Origin: Streptomyces sp. 549
GTDB lineage: Bacteria; Actinomycetota; Actinomycetes; Streptomycetales; Streptomycetaceae
Assembly (NCBI RefSeq): GCF_030124175.1
Contig: NZ_JASKMT010000031.1
Coordinates: 1-60,373, forward strand
Length of the DNA: 60,373 nucleotides
Direction of reading: 5' to 3'
Within the stretch, counting starts at the first letter, position 1; the number at the start of each line of letters is the position of its first letter. Under the pieces are notes generated by a model. It searched no databases. It had not been told where the DNA came from and was given only the letters and a program-made list of their open reading frames with translations. The position numbers and the translations under genes were made by a program. Positions 52,839 through 60,373 of the stretch are shown here, one piece after another.

Positions 52839-53801
52839 ATGACCGCCGCCCGCCGCCACGAGCCGAGTCCCGGGCCCGAGCCGGCCACCAGCCCCGAGCC
52901 GGCCACCGGGCCCGAGTCGGCGCTCGCGTCCGTGCTGGACGGCCTGGGCGCGCGGCTGCCCTCCCCGCTGGAGGAGGTCAGGGACGAGCGCTTCGCTCGG
53001 CGCGGCCTGCGGCTGCTGCTGAAGCGGGACGACCTGGTGCATCCGGCGCTGCCGGGCAACAAGTGGCGCAAGCTGGTGCCCAACCTGTACGCCGCCGTGC
53101 GCGCGGGCCACCGCACGCTGCTCACCTTCGGCGGCGCGTACTCCAACCACCTGCGGGCCACCGCCGCCGCCGGACGGCTGCTGGGGTTCGACACCGTCGG
53201 CGTGGTCCGCGGCGACGAGCTGGCCGACCGGCCGCTGAACCCGTCCCTGGCCCGCTGCCGGGCCGACGGGATGCGGCTGCACTTCGTCTCCCGCGCCCAG
53301 TACCGGCGCCGTGCCGACCCCGGGCTCGCCGAGGAGCTGCACCGGCTGTTCGGCGCCTTCCACCTGGTCCCCGAGGGCGGCAGCAACGCCGCCGCGGTGC
53401 ACGGCTGCGCGGAGCTGGGCGCGGAGCTGCTGGGCCGGGCCGATCTCGTGGCGGTGGCCTGCGGCACCGGCGGCACGCTGGCCGGGCTGGCCGCGGGCGG
53501 CCCGCCCGCGGTGGGCTTCCCCGTGCTGCGGGGCGGTTTCCTCGCCACCGAGGTGACCGCACTGCAGCGGGCGGCTTTCGGCGGGGTCCGCGGTCAGTGG
53601 CGGCTGGACGAGCGCTTCCACTGCGGTGGTTACGCGCGCGGCACTCCGGAGCTGGAGGAGTTCACAGTGGACTTCCACCGCCGCCACGGGCTGGCGGCCG
53701 AGCCCGTGTACGTGGCGAAGATGCTGTTCGGTCTGACCGCGCTGGCCGAGGAGGGGGCCCTTCCGCCGGGCGGCACGATCGCCGCCGTCGTCACCGGATA
53801 G
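52839..53801 (+). CDS. PLP-dependent ACC deaminase/D-cysteine desulfhydrase type
   Basis: This 320-aa protein has the PLP lysine in LPGNKWRKLVPNL (the KW motif of ACC deaminase/D-Cys desulfhydrase family), FGGAYSNHLRATAAA, and the phosphate cup VACGTGGTLAGLA. Missing specific active-site residues of true ACC deaminase make D-cysteine desulfhydrase or a related lyase more likely. The first 30 residues are a Pro/Glu repeat (PEPATSPEPATGPE), added to the conserved core. It starts 10 bp after the amidase stop and may be cotranscribed. Confidence 0.85.
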   Translation: MTAARRHEPSPGPEPATSPEPATGPESALASVLDGLGARLPSPLEEVRDERFARRGLRLLLKRDDLVHPALPGNKWRKLVPNLYAAVRAGHRTLLTFGGAYSNHLRATAAAGRLLGFDTVGVVRGDELADRPLNPSLARCRADGMRLHFVSRAQYRRRADPGLAEELHRLFGAFHLVPEGGSNAAAVHGCAELGAELLGRADLVAVACGTGGTLAGLAAGGPPAVGFPVLRGGFLATEVTALQRAAFGGVRGQWRLDERFHCGGYARGTPELEEFTVDFHRRHGLAAEPVYVAKMLFGLTALAEEGALPPGGTIAAVVTG

Positions 53802-53810
53802 CCTCCTGCC

Positions 53811-54302
53811 ATGATCAGAGCAGCCACGCCAGCCGACGTCCCGGTCATCCGGCAGATGATCCGCGAACTCGCGGAGTACGAGCGTGCGGTGGAGCACGCC
53901 AGGGCCGGCGAGCAGCAGCTGCACGACGCGCTGTTCGGATCGGAGCCGGCCGTCTACGCCCTGGTCGCGGAGGACGAGGCGGGCGAGCCGGTGGGTTTTG
54001 CCTGCTGGTTCCGCAACTTCTCCACCTGGACGGGCACGCACGGCGTGTACCTGGAAGACCTGTACGTGCGGCCCGCGGCCCGGGGCGCCGGCCACGGCCG
54101 GGCGCTGCTGGCGGCGCTCGCCGCGCTGTGCGTGGAGCGCGGCTACGAGCGCTTCGAGTGGTGGGTGCTGGACTGGAACAAGCCGTCGATCGACTTCTAC
54201 CGCTCGCTCGGGGCGGAGCCGATGGACGAGTGGACGGTGTTCCGGATGACGGGTGAGCCGCTGCGCAGACTCGCGGCGGACGCCGACGGCAACGCTGCGT
54301 GA
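53811..54302 (+). CDS. GNAT acetyltransferase, diamine type
   Basis: This 163-aa protein has the pattern of the diamine/spermidine N-acetyltransferase (SSAT) group: TPADVPVIRQMIRELAEYERA, GFACWFRNFSTWTGTHGVYLEDLYVRPAARGAGHGRAL and WWVLDWNKPSIDFYRSLGAEPMDEW. The acetyl-CoA motif is RGAGHG. Substrate specificity for a polyamine or a small amine is inferred from the group. It begins 9 bp after the PLP enzyme and is probably cotranscribed. Confidence 0.87.
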   Translation: MIRAATPADVPVIRQMIRELAEYERAVEHARAGEQQLHDALFGSEPAVYALVAEDEAGEPVGFACWFRNFSTWTGTHGVYLEDLYVRPAARGAGHGRALLAALAALCVERGYERFEWWVLDWNKPSIDFYRSLGAEPMDEWTVFRMTGEPLRRLAADADGNAA

Positions 54303-54539
54303 TACTGCCGGAATTGGTACCCGAAAAGGGTAGCCACACACAGTACTCGTATGTTTACTATGGGTGACGCTCACGGTATGAGGTGGCGTGCTTCCGTCCA
54401 GGCGACAGCATGCCACGGATCGCGATAGCGTCGCAGGCGAAACGTCTGCCGCTTTCGGACGGCCGCCCCCGGCACTCAGGGGGGTGGTGATCCGGTATTC
54501 GTGGCAGCTCAACCAGATTGTGCCACCTTGGAGGTGAGG

Positions 54540-54947
54540 GTGTCCCAGATCGTAGGTGGGGAGCAGGACTTCGTCGAGGTTCGGCTGCCCGCGGCGGGTG
54601 CCTATCTTTCGGTGCTGCGAACGGCCACGGCCGGTCTCGCGGCCCGCTTGGACTTCACCCTCGACGAGATCGAGGATCTGCGCATCGCGGTCGACGAGGC
54701 CTGCGCGATCCTGCTCCAGCAAGCGGTGCCGGGCAGTGTGCTCAGCTGCGTCTTCAAACTGGTCGGAGACTCACTGAGAGTGACCGTTTCGGCACCGACC
54801 ACAGATGGCCGCGCGCCCGAGCGTGACACGTTCGCCTGGACGGTGCTCTCCGCCCTCGCGGGGGAGGTCGACTCCACGGTCGCCGAGGACCGCACGGTCA
54901 GCATCAGCCTGCACAAGAAGCGCGGCGCTGGCCCCGGGGCATCGTGA
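54540..54947 (+). CDS. rsbW: RsbW-like anti-sigma factor
   Basis: This protein has 135 aa from the GTG at 54540 with GGAGG five bases before; an in-frame GTG at 54501 would add 13 residues. It is an HATPase_c-type anti-sigma kinase with IEDLRIAVDEACAILLQQAV (N-box region). The usual ATP-lid and G1/G2 glycines are reduced, as in the SigF-associated proteins of Streptomyces. It is expected to hold SigF inactive until an anti-anti-sigma protein binds. The stop overlaps the sigF GTG (GTGA). Confidence 0.88.
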   Translation: MSQIVGGEQDFVEVRLPAAGAYLSVLRTATAGLAARLDFTLDEIEDLRIAVDEACAILLQQAVPGSVLSCVFKLVGDSLRVTVSAPTTDGRAPERDTFAWTVLSALAGEVDSTVAEDRTVSISLHKKRGAGPGAS

Positions 54948-55924
54948 CGGATGCCGAGGGGCCGGCACGGGACGAGGGGGCCGGTATGAACGACCTGGGG
55001 CACGAGGCGCCGGTCGGCCGTCACGAGATGGCGGCGGACTCGGCGATCCCGGAGCAGAATGCCCGGCCGCACCCGGCCGACCCCAGTCAGCGAGTGGAGC
55101 AGCCGGAGCGGGCGGAGGCAATGGACCAGCACCCCACGCAGAACCGGAACGGCCGGCACCCCGCCGACCCGCAGGACCGCAGCGGGGCGCGGGCCCTCTT
55201 CTACGAGCTGCGCGACCTGCCCGTCGGCTCGGTGGAGCGGGCCGAGCTGCGCAACACCCTGGTGCGCATGCACCTACCCCTCGTGGAGCACCTGGCCCGG
55301 CGCTTCCGAAACCGCGGCGAGCCGCTGGACGACCTGACCCAGGTGGCCACCATCGGCCTGATCAAGTCGGTGGACCGCTTCGACCCGGACCGGGGCGTGG
55401 AGTTCTCCACCTACGCCACCCCCACCGTGGTCGGTGAGATCAAACGTCACTTCAGGGACAAGGGCTGGGCGGTCCGGGTCCCGCGCAGGCTGCAGGAGCT
55501 GCGGCTGTCACTGTCCACGGCGACGGCCGAGCTGTCCCAGCAGCACGGCCGGGCCCCGACCGTGCACGAGCTGGCCGAGCGGCTGGCCATCTCCGACGAG
55601 GACGTGCTGGAGGGGCTGGAGTCGGCCAACGCCTACAGCACCCTCTCGCTGGACGTGCCGGACACCGACGACGAGTCCCCGGCCGTCGCCGACACCCTCG
55701 GCGCGGAGGACGACGCCCTGGAGGGCGTGGAGTACCGCGAGTCGCTGAAGCCTCTGCTGGAGGAGCTGCCCCCGCGTGAGAAGAAGATCCTTCTTCTGCG
55801 CTTCTTCGGCAACATGACCCAGTCGCAGATCGCCCAGGAGGTCGGCATCTCGCAGATGCACGTCTCCCGGCTGCTCGCCCGCACCCTGGCGCAGCTGCGC
55901 GACCGGCTGCTCGTCGAGGAGTGA
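54944..55924 (+). CDS. sigF: Sigma factor SigF (SigB/F/G type)
   Basis: This protein is 326 aa with a long N-terminal extension (about 70 residues, rich in Asp/Pro/Glu) before region 1.2. Region 2 carries LRNTLVRMHLPLVEHLARRFRNRGEPLDDLTQVATIGLIKSVDRFD and STYATPTVVGEIKRHFRDKGW; region 4 carries ELPPREKKILLLRFFGNMTQSQIAQEVGISQMHVSRLLARTL. It directs late sporulation/stress transcription in Streptomyces. It is coupled to rsbW and followed by a hairpin. Confidence 0.93.
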   Translation: MTDAEGPARDEGAGMNDLGHEAPVGRHEMAADSAIPEQNARPHPADPSQRVEQPERAEAMDQHPTQNRNGRHPADPQDRSGARALFYELRDLPVGSVERAELRNTLVRMHLPLVEHLARRFRNRGEPLDDLTQVATIGLIKSVDRFDPDRGVEFSTYATPTVVGEIKRHFRDKGWAVRVPRRLQELRLSLSTATAELSQQHGRAPTVHELAERLAISDEDVLEGLESANAYSTLSLDVPDTDDESPAVADTLGAEDDALEGVEYRESLKPLLEELPPREKKILLLRFFGNMTQSQIAQEVGISQMHVSRLLARTLAQLRDRLLVEE

Positions 55925-55943
55925 GACACCGGGAGTGAGACAC

Positions 55944-55976
55944 CGGCCGCAGGCCCCCTTCCGGAGCCTGCGGCCG
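55944..55976 (+). terminator. Hairpin after sigF
   Basis: CGGCCGCAGGC (55944-55954) pairs with GCCTGCGGCCG (55966-55976), loop 11 bases, 20 bp after the stop. Direct repeats (GAGACACCGG and CTCCCGCCTCCGGC) flank it to 56,043. Confidence 0.75.
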
Positions 55977-56070
55977 CCCTCGTTCCCACGTCCCCCTCCG
56001 GCCCCCGTCCTCCCGCCTCCGGCCCCCTCCTCCCGCCTCCGGCAGAGGGACTGCGCCCCGCAAGGGGACG

Positions 56071-56532
56071 TCAGGCGTCCGGGGCGCCGGTCGCGCCGAG
56101 TGCCGCGTTGCTGCGCGGGTGGAAGAGGCACACCAGCACGGTGATGGCCACGGCGGCCAGCGCGAGCCCGCCCGCGACCCAGGCGCCCTGGCCGTTGCCC
56201 ATCGTCCAACCCACCGGCAGTGCCAGCAGCTGCACGAAGACCGCCGGGCTGCGGCTCCAGCGGCGCAGCCGCCACAGCCCGCGCGCGGTGAGCAGCGGCA
56301 GCAGGGCCAGCAGCAGCGCCGTCACGGAGCCGGCCAGCGCCTGGGTGGCGTTCTCCGGGCTGCTGCCCGCGAGCAGCAGCACCAGCATGATGAGGCCGCC
56401 GCCGGCCACCGCCAGGCCCTCCAGGGCCAGCAGGGCGGCGGCCAGCGTGATCCGCAGGGGGCGGGCCGCGGTGGTGTCCGTGCCGGCGGTGCCGCTGTCG
56501 CCCGCGGCGCTGGGAGAGGGGTCCTTGCTCAC
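56071..56532 (-). CDS. Small integral membrane protein
   Basis: This 153-aa protein has four membrane helices (LAAALLALEGLAVAGGGLIMLVLLLAG; VTALLLALLPLLTARGLW; PAVFVQLLALPVGWTM; GGLALAAVAITVLVCLF). A Ser/Thr/Ala-rich N-terminus of about 25 residues precedes them. It is conserved-looking in Streptomyces but of unknown function. It is divergent from the DAG kinase gene and convergent with sigF. Confidence 0.75.
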   Translation of the reverse strand: MSKDPSPSAAGDSGTAGTDTTAARPLRITLAAALLALEGLAVAGGGLIMLVLLLAGSSPENATQALAGSVTALLLALLPLLTARGLWRLRRWSRSPAVFVQLLALPVGWTMGNGQGAWVAGGLALAAVAITVLVCLFHPRSNAALGATGAPDA

Positions 56533-56615
56533 CGCGCCAGGGTATCGGGGGGCGGGTGTCCGCAGAGCGGGCCGGGGTGGCGCTTGCAGGGGTGGCTGTC
56601 TGTAATCTGCTCACC

Positions 56616-57584
56616 ATGCGTGCCCTCCTCGTGGTCAACCCCAAAGCAACCACCACCAGTGCACGCACCCGCGACGTGCTGACCCACGCCCTCGCCAGCG
56701 ACCTGAAGCTGGAGGTCGCCACCACCGAGTACCGCGGGCACGCCCGCGACCTGGCCCGGCAGGCCGCCGAGGGCGGCGAGATCGAGCTGGTGATCGCACT
56801 CGGCGGGGACGGCACCGTCAACGAGGTCGTCAACGGCCTGCTGCACGGCGGCCCCGATCCCGAGCGACTGCCCGGCCTGGCGGTGGTGCCCGGCGGTTCG
56901 ACGAACGTGTTCGCCCGGGCGCTGGGGCTGCCCAACGAGGTGGTGGAGGCGACCGGCGCGCTGCTGGACGCTCTGGAGGCCCGGCGCACCCGCACGATCG
57001 GCCTGGGCCGGGCAGCCGGGACACCGGACAGCGTCGACGCGGAGGTGCCGGCCCGCTGGTTCACCTTCTGCGCGGGACTGGGGTTCGACGCGGGTGTCGT
57101 GGGCCGGGTCGAGAAGCAGCGGGAACGCGGCAAGCGTTCGACCCATGCCCTCTACGTGCGGCAGGTGCTGCGGCAGTTCGTCACCGAACCGCACCGCAGA
57201 CACGGCACGATCACGCTGGAGCGGCCGGGCGCCGATCCGGTCGAGGGGCTGGTGCTGTCCATAGTCTGCAACACGGCTCCCTGGACGTATCTGGGGAACC
57301 GTCCGGTGTATGCGGCGCCTAAGGCTTCGTTCGACACCGCGCTCGATGTACTCGGCCTCGCCCGGCTCTCCCCCGGGGCCGTCACCCGTTACGGGACCCA
57401 GTTGTTGGCTTCCGCCCCAGGTCGGGGGCCACATGGCAAGCACGCGGTCAGCCTGCACGACGAAACCGACTTCACCTTGCATTCGCAGGTTCCACTGCCG
57501 TTTCAGGTGGACGGTGACCACCTGGGACTGCGTTCCAGCGTGACCTTCACAGGCGTACGCCGTGCACTGCGTGTGATTGTGTAA
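56616..57584 (+). CDS. Diacylglycerol kinase-type lipid kinase
   Basis: This protein has 322 aa from the ATG at 56616. It has the DAGK catalytic domain: LVVNPKATTTSART, then VIALGGDGTVNEVVNGLL with the GGDGT motif, and VVPGGSTNVFARALGLP. A C-terminal beta domain ends in QVDGDHLGL. It phosphorylates a lipid such as diacylglycerol or sphingosine-like substrates; in actinobacteria some members act in phosphatidylinositol mannoside metabolism. Cytosolic, peripheral membrane. Confidence 0.9.
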   Translation: MRALLVVNPKATTTSARTRDVLTHALASDLKLEVATTEYRGHARDLARQAAEGGEIELVIALGGDGTVNEVVNGLLHGGPDPERLPGLAVVPGGSTNVFARALGLPNEVVEATGALLDALEARRTRTIGLGRAAGTPDSVDAEVPARWFTFCAGLGFDAGVVGRVEKQRERGKRSTHALYVRQVLRQFVTEPHRRHGTITLERPGADPVEGLVLSIVCNTAPWTYLGNRPVYAAPKASFDTALDVLGLARLSPGAVTRYGTQLLASAPGRGPHGKHAVSLHDETDFTLHSQVPLPFQVDGDHLGLRSSVTFTGVRRALRVIV

Positions 57585-57903
57585 GTCGAACGGCCGAAAG
57601 TCCTTACAGTCGAACGTTTAGGCCAGCCTCCACCCACTAGAAGTACGGCTGTGAGCCAGGCGACACCAATGAATCAAAAAAAACTTGCCAGAAGGGGTTG
57701 TATCCGCAGCCGAGGTTTGCGAGTCTCTTCATGGCGATCGGGACAGCCCTTCAGGTGGGCCCCTTGAGAGCCGGAATCCCCTCCACATACTCAGTGGGAC
57801 CCACATCACATTCACAGGGCACCCCCTTCCCTTGTGTGGGGATTCGTGAAAGCGTTCACATTCACAAGCAATACAGCCGCAATACGTAGGAGATGGAGCA
57901 GCC
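57585..57903. other. wblE upstream region
   Basis: 319 bp without a gene, less GC-rich than the average and with an A8 tract at about 57,677-57,684. It contains several TTGC/TTGT hexamers and the Crp-like palindrome listed separately. It most likely carries one or more promoters for the WhiB-type gene. A GGAGATGGAGC stretch precedes the ATG. Confidence 0.5.
57846..57859. promoter_or_regulatory. Crp-like palindrome before wblE
   Basis: GTGAAAGCGTTCAC is a 14-bp symmetric site (GTGAA-AGCG-TTCAC), close to the Crp pattern GTG-N6-GnCAC. It lies 45 bp before the WhiB-type start. In Mycobacterium the orthologous whiB1 is under Crp control, which makes Crp binding plausible here. Confidence 0.45.
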
Positions 57904-58161
57904 ATGGACTGGCGTCACAACGCCGTTTGCCGCGAGGAAGACCCCGAGCTCTTCTTCCCCATCGGCAACACCGGTCCTGCGCTGCTGCAGATCGAGGAAG
58001 CCAAGGCCGTCTGCCGCCGCTGCCCCGTCATGGAGCAGTGCCTGCAGTGGGCCCTGGAGTCCGGTCAGGACTCCGGTGTATGGGGTGGCCTCAGTGAGGA
58101 CGAGCGCCGCGCGATGAAGCGCCGCGCCGCCCGCAACCGGGCGCGCAAGGCAACTGCCTGA
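57904..58161 (+). CDS. wblE: WhiB-like protein WblE (WhiB1 type)
   Basis: This 85-aa protein has all four iron-sulfur cysteines C9, C37, C40 and C46, the G58-V-W-G-G turn and a basic C-terminal helix (KRRAARNRARKATA). The sequence is nearly that of the conserved WblE/WhiB1 proteins, which bind a [4Fe-4S] cluster, sense NO and contact the main sigma factor. A hairpin at 58,232-58,274 ends the gene. Confidence 0.95.
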   Translation: MDWRHNAVCREEDPELFFPIGNTGPALLQIEEAKAVCRRCPVMEQCLQWALESGQDSGVWGGLSEDERRAMKRRAARNRARKATA

Positions 58162-58231
58162 CGCCCAGCACGGCCCCCCGCAGCCCCGAGCCGCAGCGCG
58201 CAGTTCCCGGTGCGCCCCGCACACGTCAACC

Positions 58232-58274
58232 CTGAGCCCCGGCCCGTCACCCTGGTGAACGGGCCGGGGCTCAG
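58232..58274. terminator. 16-bp bidirectional hairpin
   Basis: CTGAGCCCCGGCCCGT (58232-58247) pairs with 58259-58274; the loop itself contains a CACC/GGTG pair. It lies between the convergent wblE and kinase genes. Confidence 0.85.
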
Positions 58275-58337
58275 TCGTGCGCCGACGCCCCGAGCCGTGG
58301 CCGACGGGTCCGGCCGACGAGCCGGGCCGCCGTCCCG

Positions 58338-59822
58338 TCAGCGGCTGCCGGCGGGCACCGGCAGGTCGAGCACCACCCGGGTGCCGCGCTCGGGTGCCGG
58401 CACCATGTCGAAGGTGCCGCCCAACTCCCCCTCGACCAGGGTGCGCACGATCTGCAGGCCCAGGTTGCCGGCCGTGCGGGGGTCGAAGCCCTCCGGCAGC
58501 CCCCTGCCGTTGTCCTGCACGCTCACCAGCAGTCGGGCCTCCTCGCGGCCCACTCCCCCGCCTCGCACCGCGCCGACCTCGACCGTGCCGTGCTCGCCGG
58601 GCCCGAATCCGTGCTCCAGGGCGTTCTGCAGCAGTTCGGTCAGCACCATCGACAGCGGCGTGGCGATCTCCGCGTCGAGCACCCCGAACCGGCCGGTGCG
58701 GCGGCCCACCACCCGGCCCGGCGAGATCTCCGCGACCATGGCCAGCACCCGGTCGGCGATGTCGTCGAACTCCACCCGCTCGTCGAGGTTGTGGGACAGC
58801 GTCTCGTGCACGATGGCGATCGAGCCGACCCGGCGCACGGCCTCCTCCAGCGCTTCCCGGGCACTGTTGTCGCCGCTGGCCCCGATGCGCCGCGCCTGGA
58901 GGCGCAGGAGCGCGGCGACGGTCTGGAGGTTGTTCTTCACCCGGTGGTGGATCTCCCGGATCGTGGCGTCCTTGGTGATCAGTTCCCGCTCGCGCCGCCG
59001 CAGTTCGGTGACGTCGCGCAGCAGCACCAGCGAACCGATGCGGGTGCCCTTGGGCTTGAGCGGGATGGCCCGCAGCTGCACCACGCAGTCGTTGCCCTCG
59101 ATCTCGGCCTCGCGCGGCGCCCAGCCGCTGGCGAGCTTGACCAGCGACTCGTCCACCGCGCCCCGGGTGGGAGCGAGTTCGGCGGTGGCCTGCCCCAGGT
59201 GCATGCCGACCAGGTCCGCTGCGAGGCCCAGGCGGTGGTAGGCGGAGAGCGCGTTGGGGCTGGCGTACTGGACATGCCCCTCCGCGTCCAGCCGGATCAG
59301 TCCGTCGCCGACCCGGGGGGAGGCGTCCATGTCCACCTGCTGCCCCTGGAAGGGGAACGTGCCCGCGGCGATCATCTGCGCCAGGTCGGAGGCGCTCTGC
59401 AGGTAGGTCAGCTCCAGCCGGCTCGGGGTGCGGACCGTGAGCAGGTTGGTGTTGCGGGCGATGACACCCAGCACCCGCCCCTCGCGGCGGACCGGGATGG
59501 ACTCCACCCGCACCGGCACCTCCTCGCGCCACTCCGGGTCGCCCTCGCGCACGATCCGGCCCTCGTCGAGCGCCGAGTCCAGCAGCGGACGGCGGCCCCG
59601 CGGCACCAGGTGGCCCACCATGTCGTCCTGGTAGCTGGTCGGACCGGTGTTCGGGCGCATCTGCGCGACGGACACGTACCGGGTGCCGTCCCTGGTGGGC
59701 ACCCACAGCACCAGGTCCGCGAAGGACAGGTCGGACAGCAGCTGCCACTCGGAGACCAGCAGGTGAAGCCATTCCAGGTCGGTTTCACCCAGGGCGGTGT
59801 GCTGGCGTACGAGATCGTTCAT
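58338..59822 (-). CDS. PdtaS-type cytosolic sensor histidine kinase
   Basis: This protein has 494 aa from the ATG at 59822 (a GTG nine bases earlier is possible). The N-terminal GAF-like domain (residues 1-150) is followed by a PAS domain (about 175-290), HisKA_2 with IREIHHRVKNNLQTVAALLRLQARR and an HATPase (EILQ-type N-box VLTELLQNALEHGF; NGRGLPEGF; GNLGLQIV). This is the layout of the soluble kinase PdtaS, which signals to the RNA-binding ANTAR regulator PdtaR, not encoded nearby. No membrane segment. Confidence 0.9.
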   Translation of the reverse strand: MNDLVRQHTALGETDLEWLHLLVSEWQLLSDLSFADLVLWVPTRDGTRYVSVAQMRPNTGPTSYQDDMVGHLVPRGRRPLLDSALDEGRIVREGDPEWREEVPVRVESIPVRREGRVLGVIARNTNLLTVRTPSRLELTYLQSASDLAQMIAAGTFPFQGQQVDMDASPRVGDGLIRLDAEGHVQYASPNALSAYHRLGLAADLVGMHLGQATAELAPTRGAVDESLVKLASGWAPREAEIEGNDCVVQLRAIPLKPKGTRIGSLVLLRDVTELRRRERELITKDATIREIHHRVKNNLQTVAALLRLQARRIGASGDNSAREALEEAVRRVGSIAIVHETLSHNLDERVEFDDIADRVLAMVAEISPGRVVGRRTGRFGVLDAEIATPLSMVLTELLQNALEHGFGPGEHGTVEVGAVRGGGVGREEARLLVSVQDNGRGLPEGFDPRTAGNLGLQIVRTLVEGELGGTFDMVPAPERGTRVVLDLPVPAGSR

Positions 59823-60268
59823 GGAGGGCACTCAGGGAGCCTAACCGGCGGGTGCGGCACCCCGTTCAACCACATCGCGTCCGCCCTCTGTCCTTGAGCG
59901 CGCTTGTGCGCAAGAATCAACACAGGAACCCCTGGACGGGGGTCAGTGCGTTCAACCTCTGCACACCGTGAACGAACGTGCACAGCGCGAAGCACCCCGC
60001 CTCCGCCATGGACAGACCCCAGTGGTCTAGTCCACAATGGGGCACTGATACTTCTGCTCTCCCCGCACAGGAGGGCAGAACCGAGATCCATGGTGCTCTC
60101 TGCCCTGACTGCGCCCGGGTCTCCGATCGCTCCGGGCTGCGGTGCCGGGCGGGCTGAGGGTCCCGTCCAGGCGCCGCGGCCCGAAGTGCGTTCCGGGGCC
60201 GGTACCGGACCGGCGTCGGACCTGCCTCCGGTCCGAGCGCCCGCCCGGCGGCCTACGCGCCCTCTGCA
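59823..60268. other. 446-bp intergenic region, no gene seen
   Basis: Promoters of the kinase gene (-) and of the partial gene at the end (+) should lie here. A short hairpin in TTGAGCGCGCTTGTGCGCAAG (59,894-59,914) is visible. The minus-strand frame through 60,027-60,362 is low-complexity and not convincing. Confidence 0.4.
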
Positions 60269-60373
60269 TGGATTCGACTCTCGAAGCGGCGAACGTCCCG
60301 GATGCGCAGATGCCCGCGGGAGGGATGTGGGCCACCTCCGCGGGCGCGGCGGCCCTGCTCACCCGACTGATCG
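60269..60373 (+). CDS. Partial protein cut by the window edge
   Basis: An ATG at 60269 opens MDSTLEAANVPDAQMPAGGMWATSAGAAALLTRLI, which runs off the end. The composition (soluble, low Arg, no stop) fits a real gene start. Only 35 residues are available, so no function is proposed. Confidence 0.5.

Noticed and set aside
54345..54380. SigF-type autoregulatory promoter (GTTT...GGTAT) before rsbW-sigF
   Set aside because: The spacing between the two elements is 17-18 bases, longer than the usual 14-16, so the match is not convincing.
60027..60362. Minus-strand frame near the right edge
   Set aside because: Arg/Pro/Gly low-complexity content without a motif; a plus-strand start at 60,269 in the same stretch is more plausible.

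Overview
This is a GC-rich actinobacterial chromosome segment, almost certainly Streptomyces. The evidence is a complete conservon (cvnA-D), Ni-superoxide dismutase with its maturation protease, a WblE-type WhiB protein, SigF with an RsbW-like partner, the fused 2-oxoglutarate decarboxylase Kgd, snapalysin, many GTG starts and pervasive third-position G/C. From about 3 kb rightwards the window is mostly conserved core chromosome. Two scars of mobile DNA are visible, at 1-3,003 and 45,625-45,885.

Layout. 1-1,106 is a scrap heap of broken genes: an IS110-type transposase, an IS5-type transposase and the tail of a regulator. 1,265-2,872 is a two-gene AbiE-like cassette: an HTH protein and a nucleotidyltransferase whose frame is broken. 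It is preceded by two identical-geometry concentric palindromes. The cassette abuts the 3' end of a tRNA-Arg(CCG), a classic integration point. 3.3-6.7 kb holds two divergent diiron ferritin-fold proteins, a TetR regulator and a small conserved protein. 6.8-7.1 kb holds a chitinase-type (DasR-like) promoter followed by a hairpin and no gene. 7.3-8.6 kb is an NlpC/P60 cell-wall hydrolase. 8.7-14.6 kb is a conservon whose last gene is a styrene-monooxygenase-like flavoprotein. 15-22 kb holds a PP2C-like phosphatase, MarR, Lon (with HspR-like and ClgR-like operators), two methyltransferase-fold proteins and a rhomboid-like membrane protein. 22.2-28.2 kb holds a two-component system and kgd. 28.4-31 kb holds a small DUF6104-type gene behind a perfect array of six 11-bp repeats, then a DUF4097-PadR operon. 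31-38.5 kb holds GNAT, a broken secreted I36 inhibitor, a membrane-anchored type I ligand-binding protein, an oxidoreductase, and a PhoD phosphatase operon behind a PHO-box-like repeat. 38.7-43.2 kb holds a glutamate-type ABC transporter and, divergently, malic enzyme. 43.3-45.6 kb holds a methyltransferase, a CGNR regulator and sodX/sodN. 45.6-47.3 kb holds an integrase remnant and an amidohydrolase. 47.7-54.3 kb holds SRPBCC, a LysR/snapalysin pair, Nudix, a methyltransferase, an amidase, a PLP enzyme and GNAT. 54.5-59.8 kb holds rsbW-sigF, a membrane protein, a DAG kinase, wblE and a PdtaS-type kinase.

Working units. The conservon is translationally coupled (4-bp, 4-bp and 23-bp overlaps) and presumably signals through a GTPase module, with the flavoenzyme as a possible output. 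The rsbW/sigF, response regulator/kinase, CBM-like/phoD and permease/ATPase pairs also overlap by 4 bp. The most unusual items are the AbiE-like cassette with its nested operators, the gene-less chitinase-type promoter with a downstream hairpin (possible small RNA), the integrase scar directly after sodN, and the 11-bp repeat array. Family assignments are from recognition of sequence motifs, with no database search behind them.
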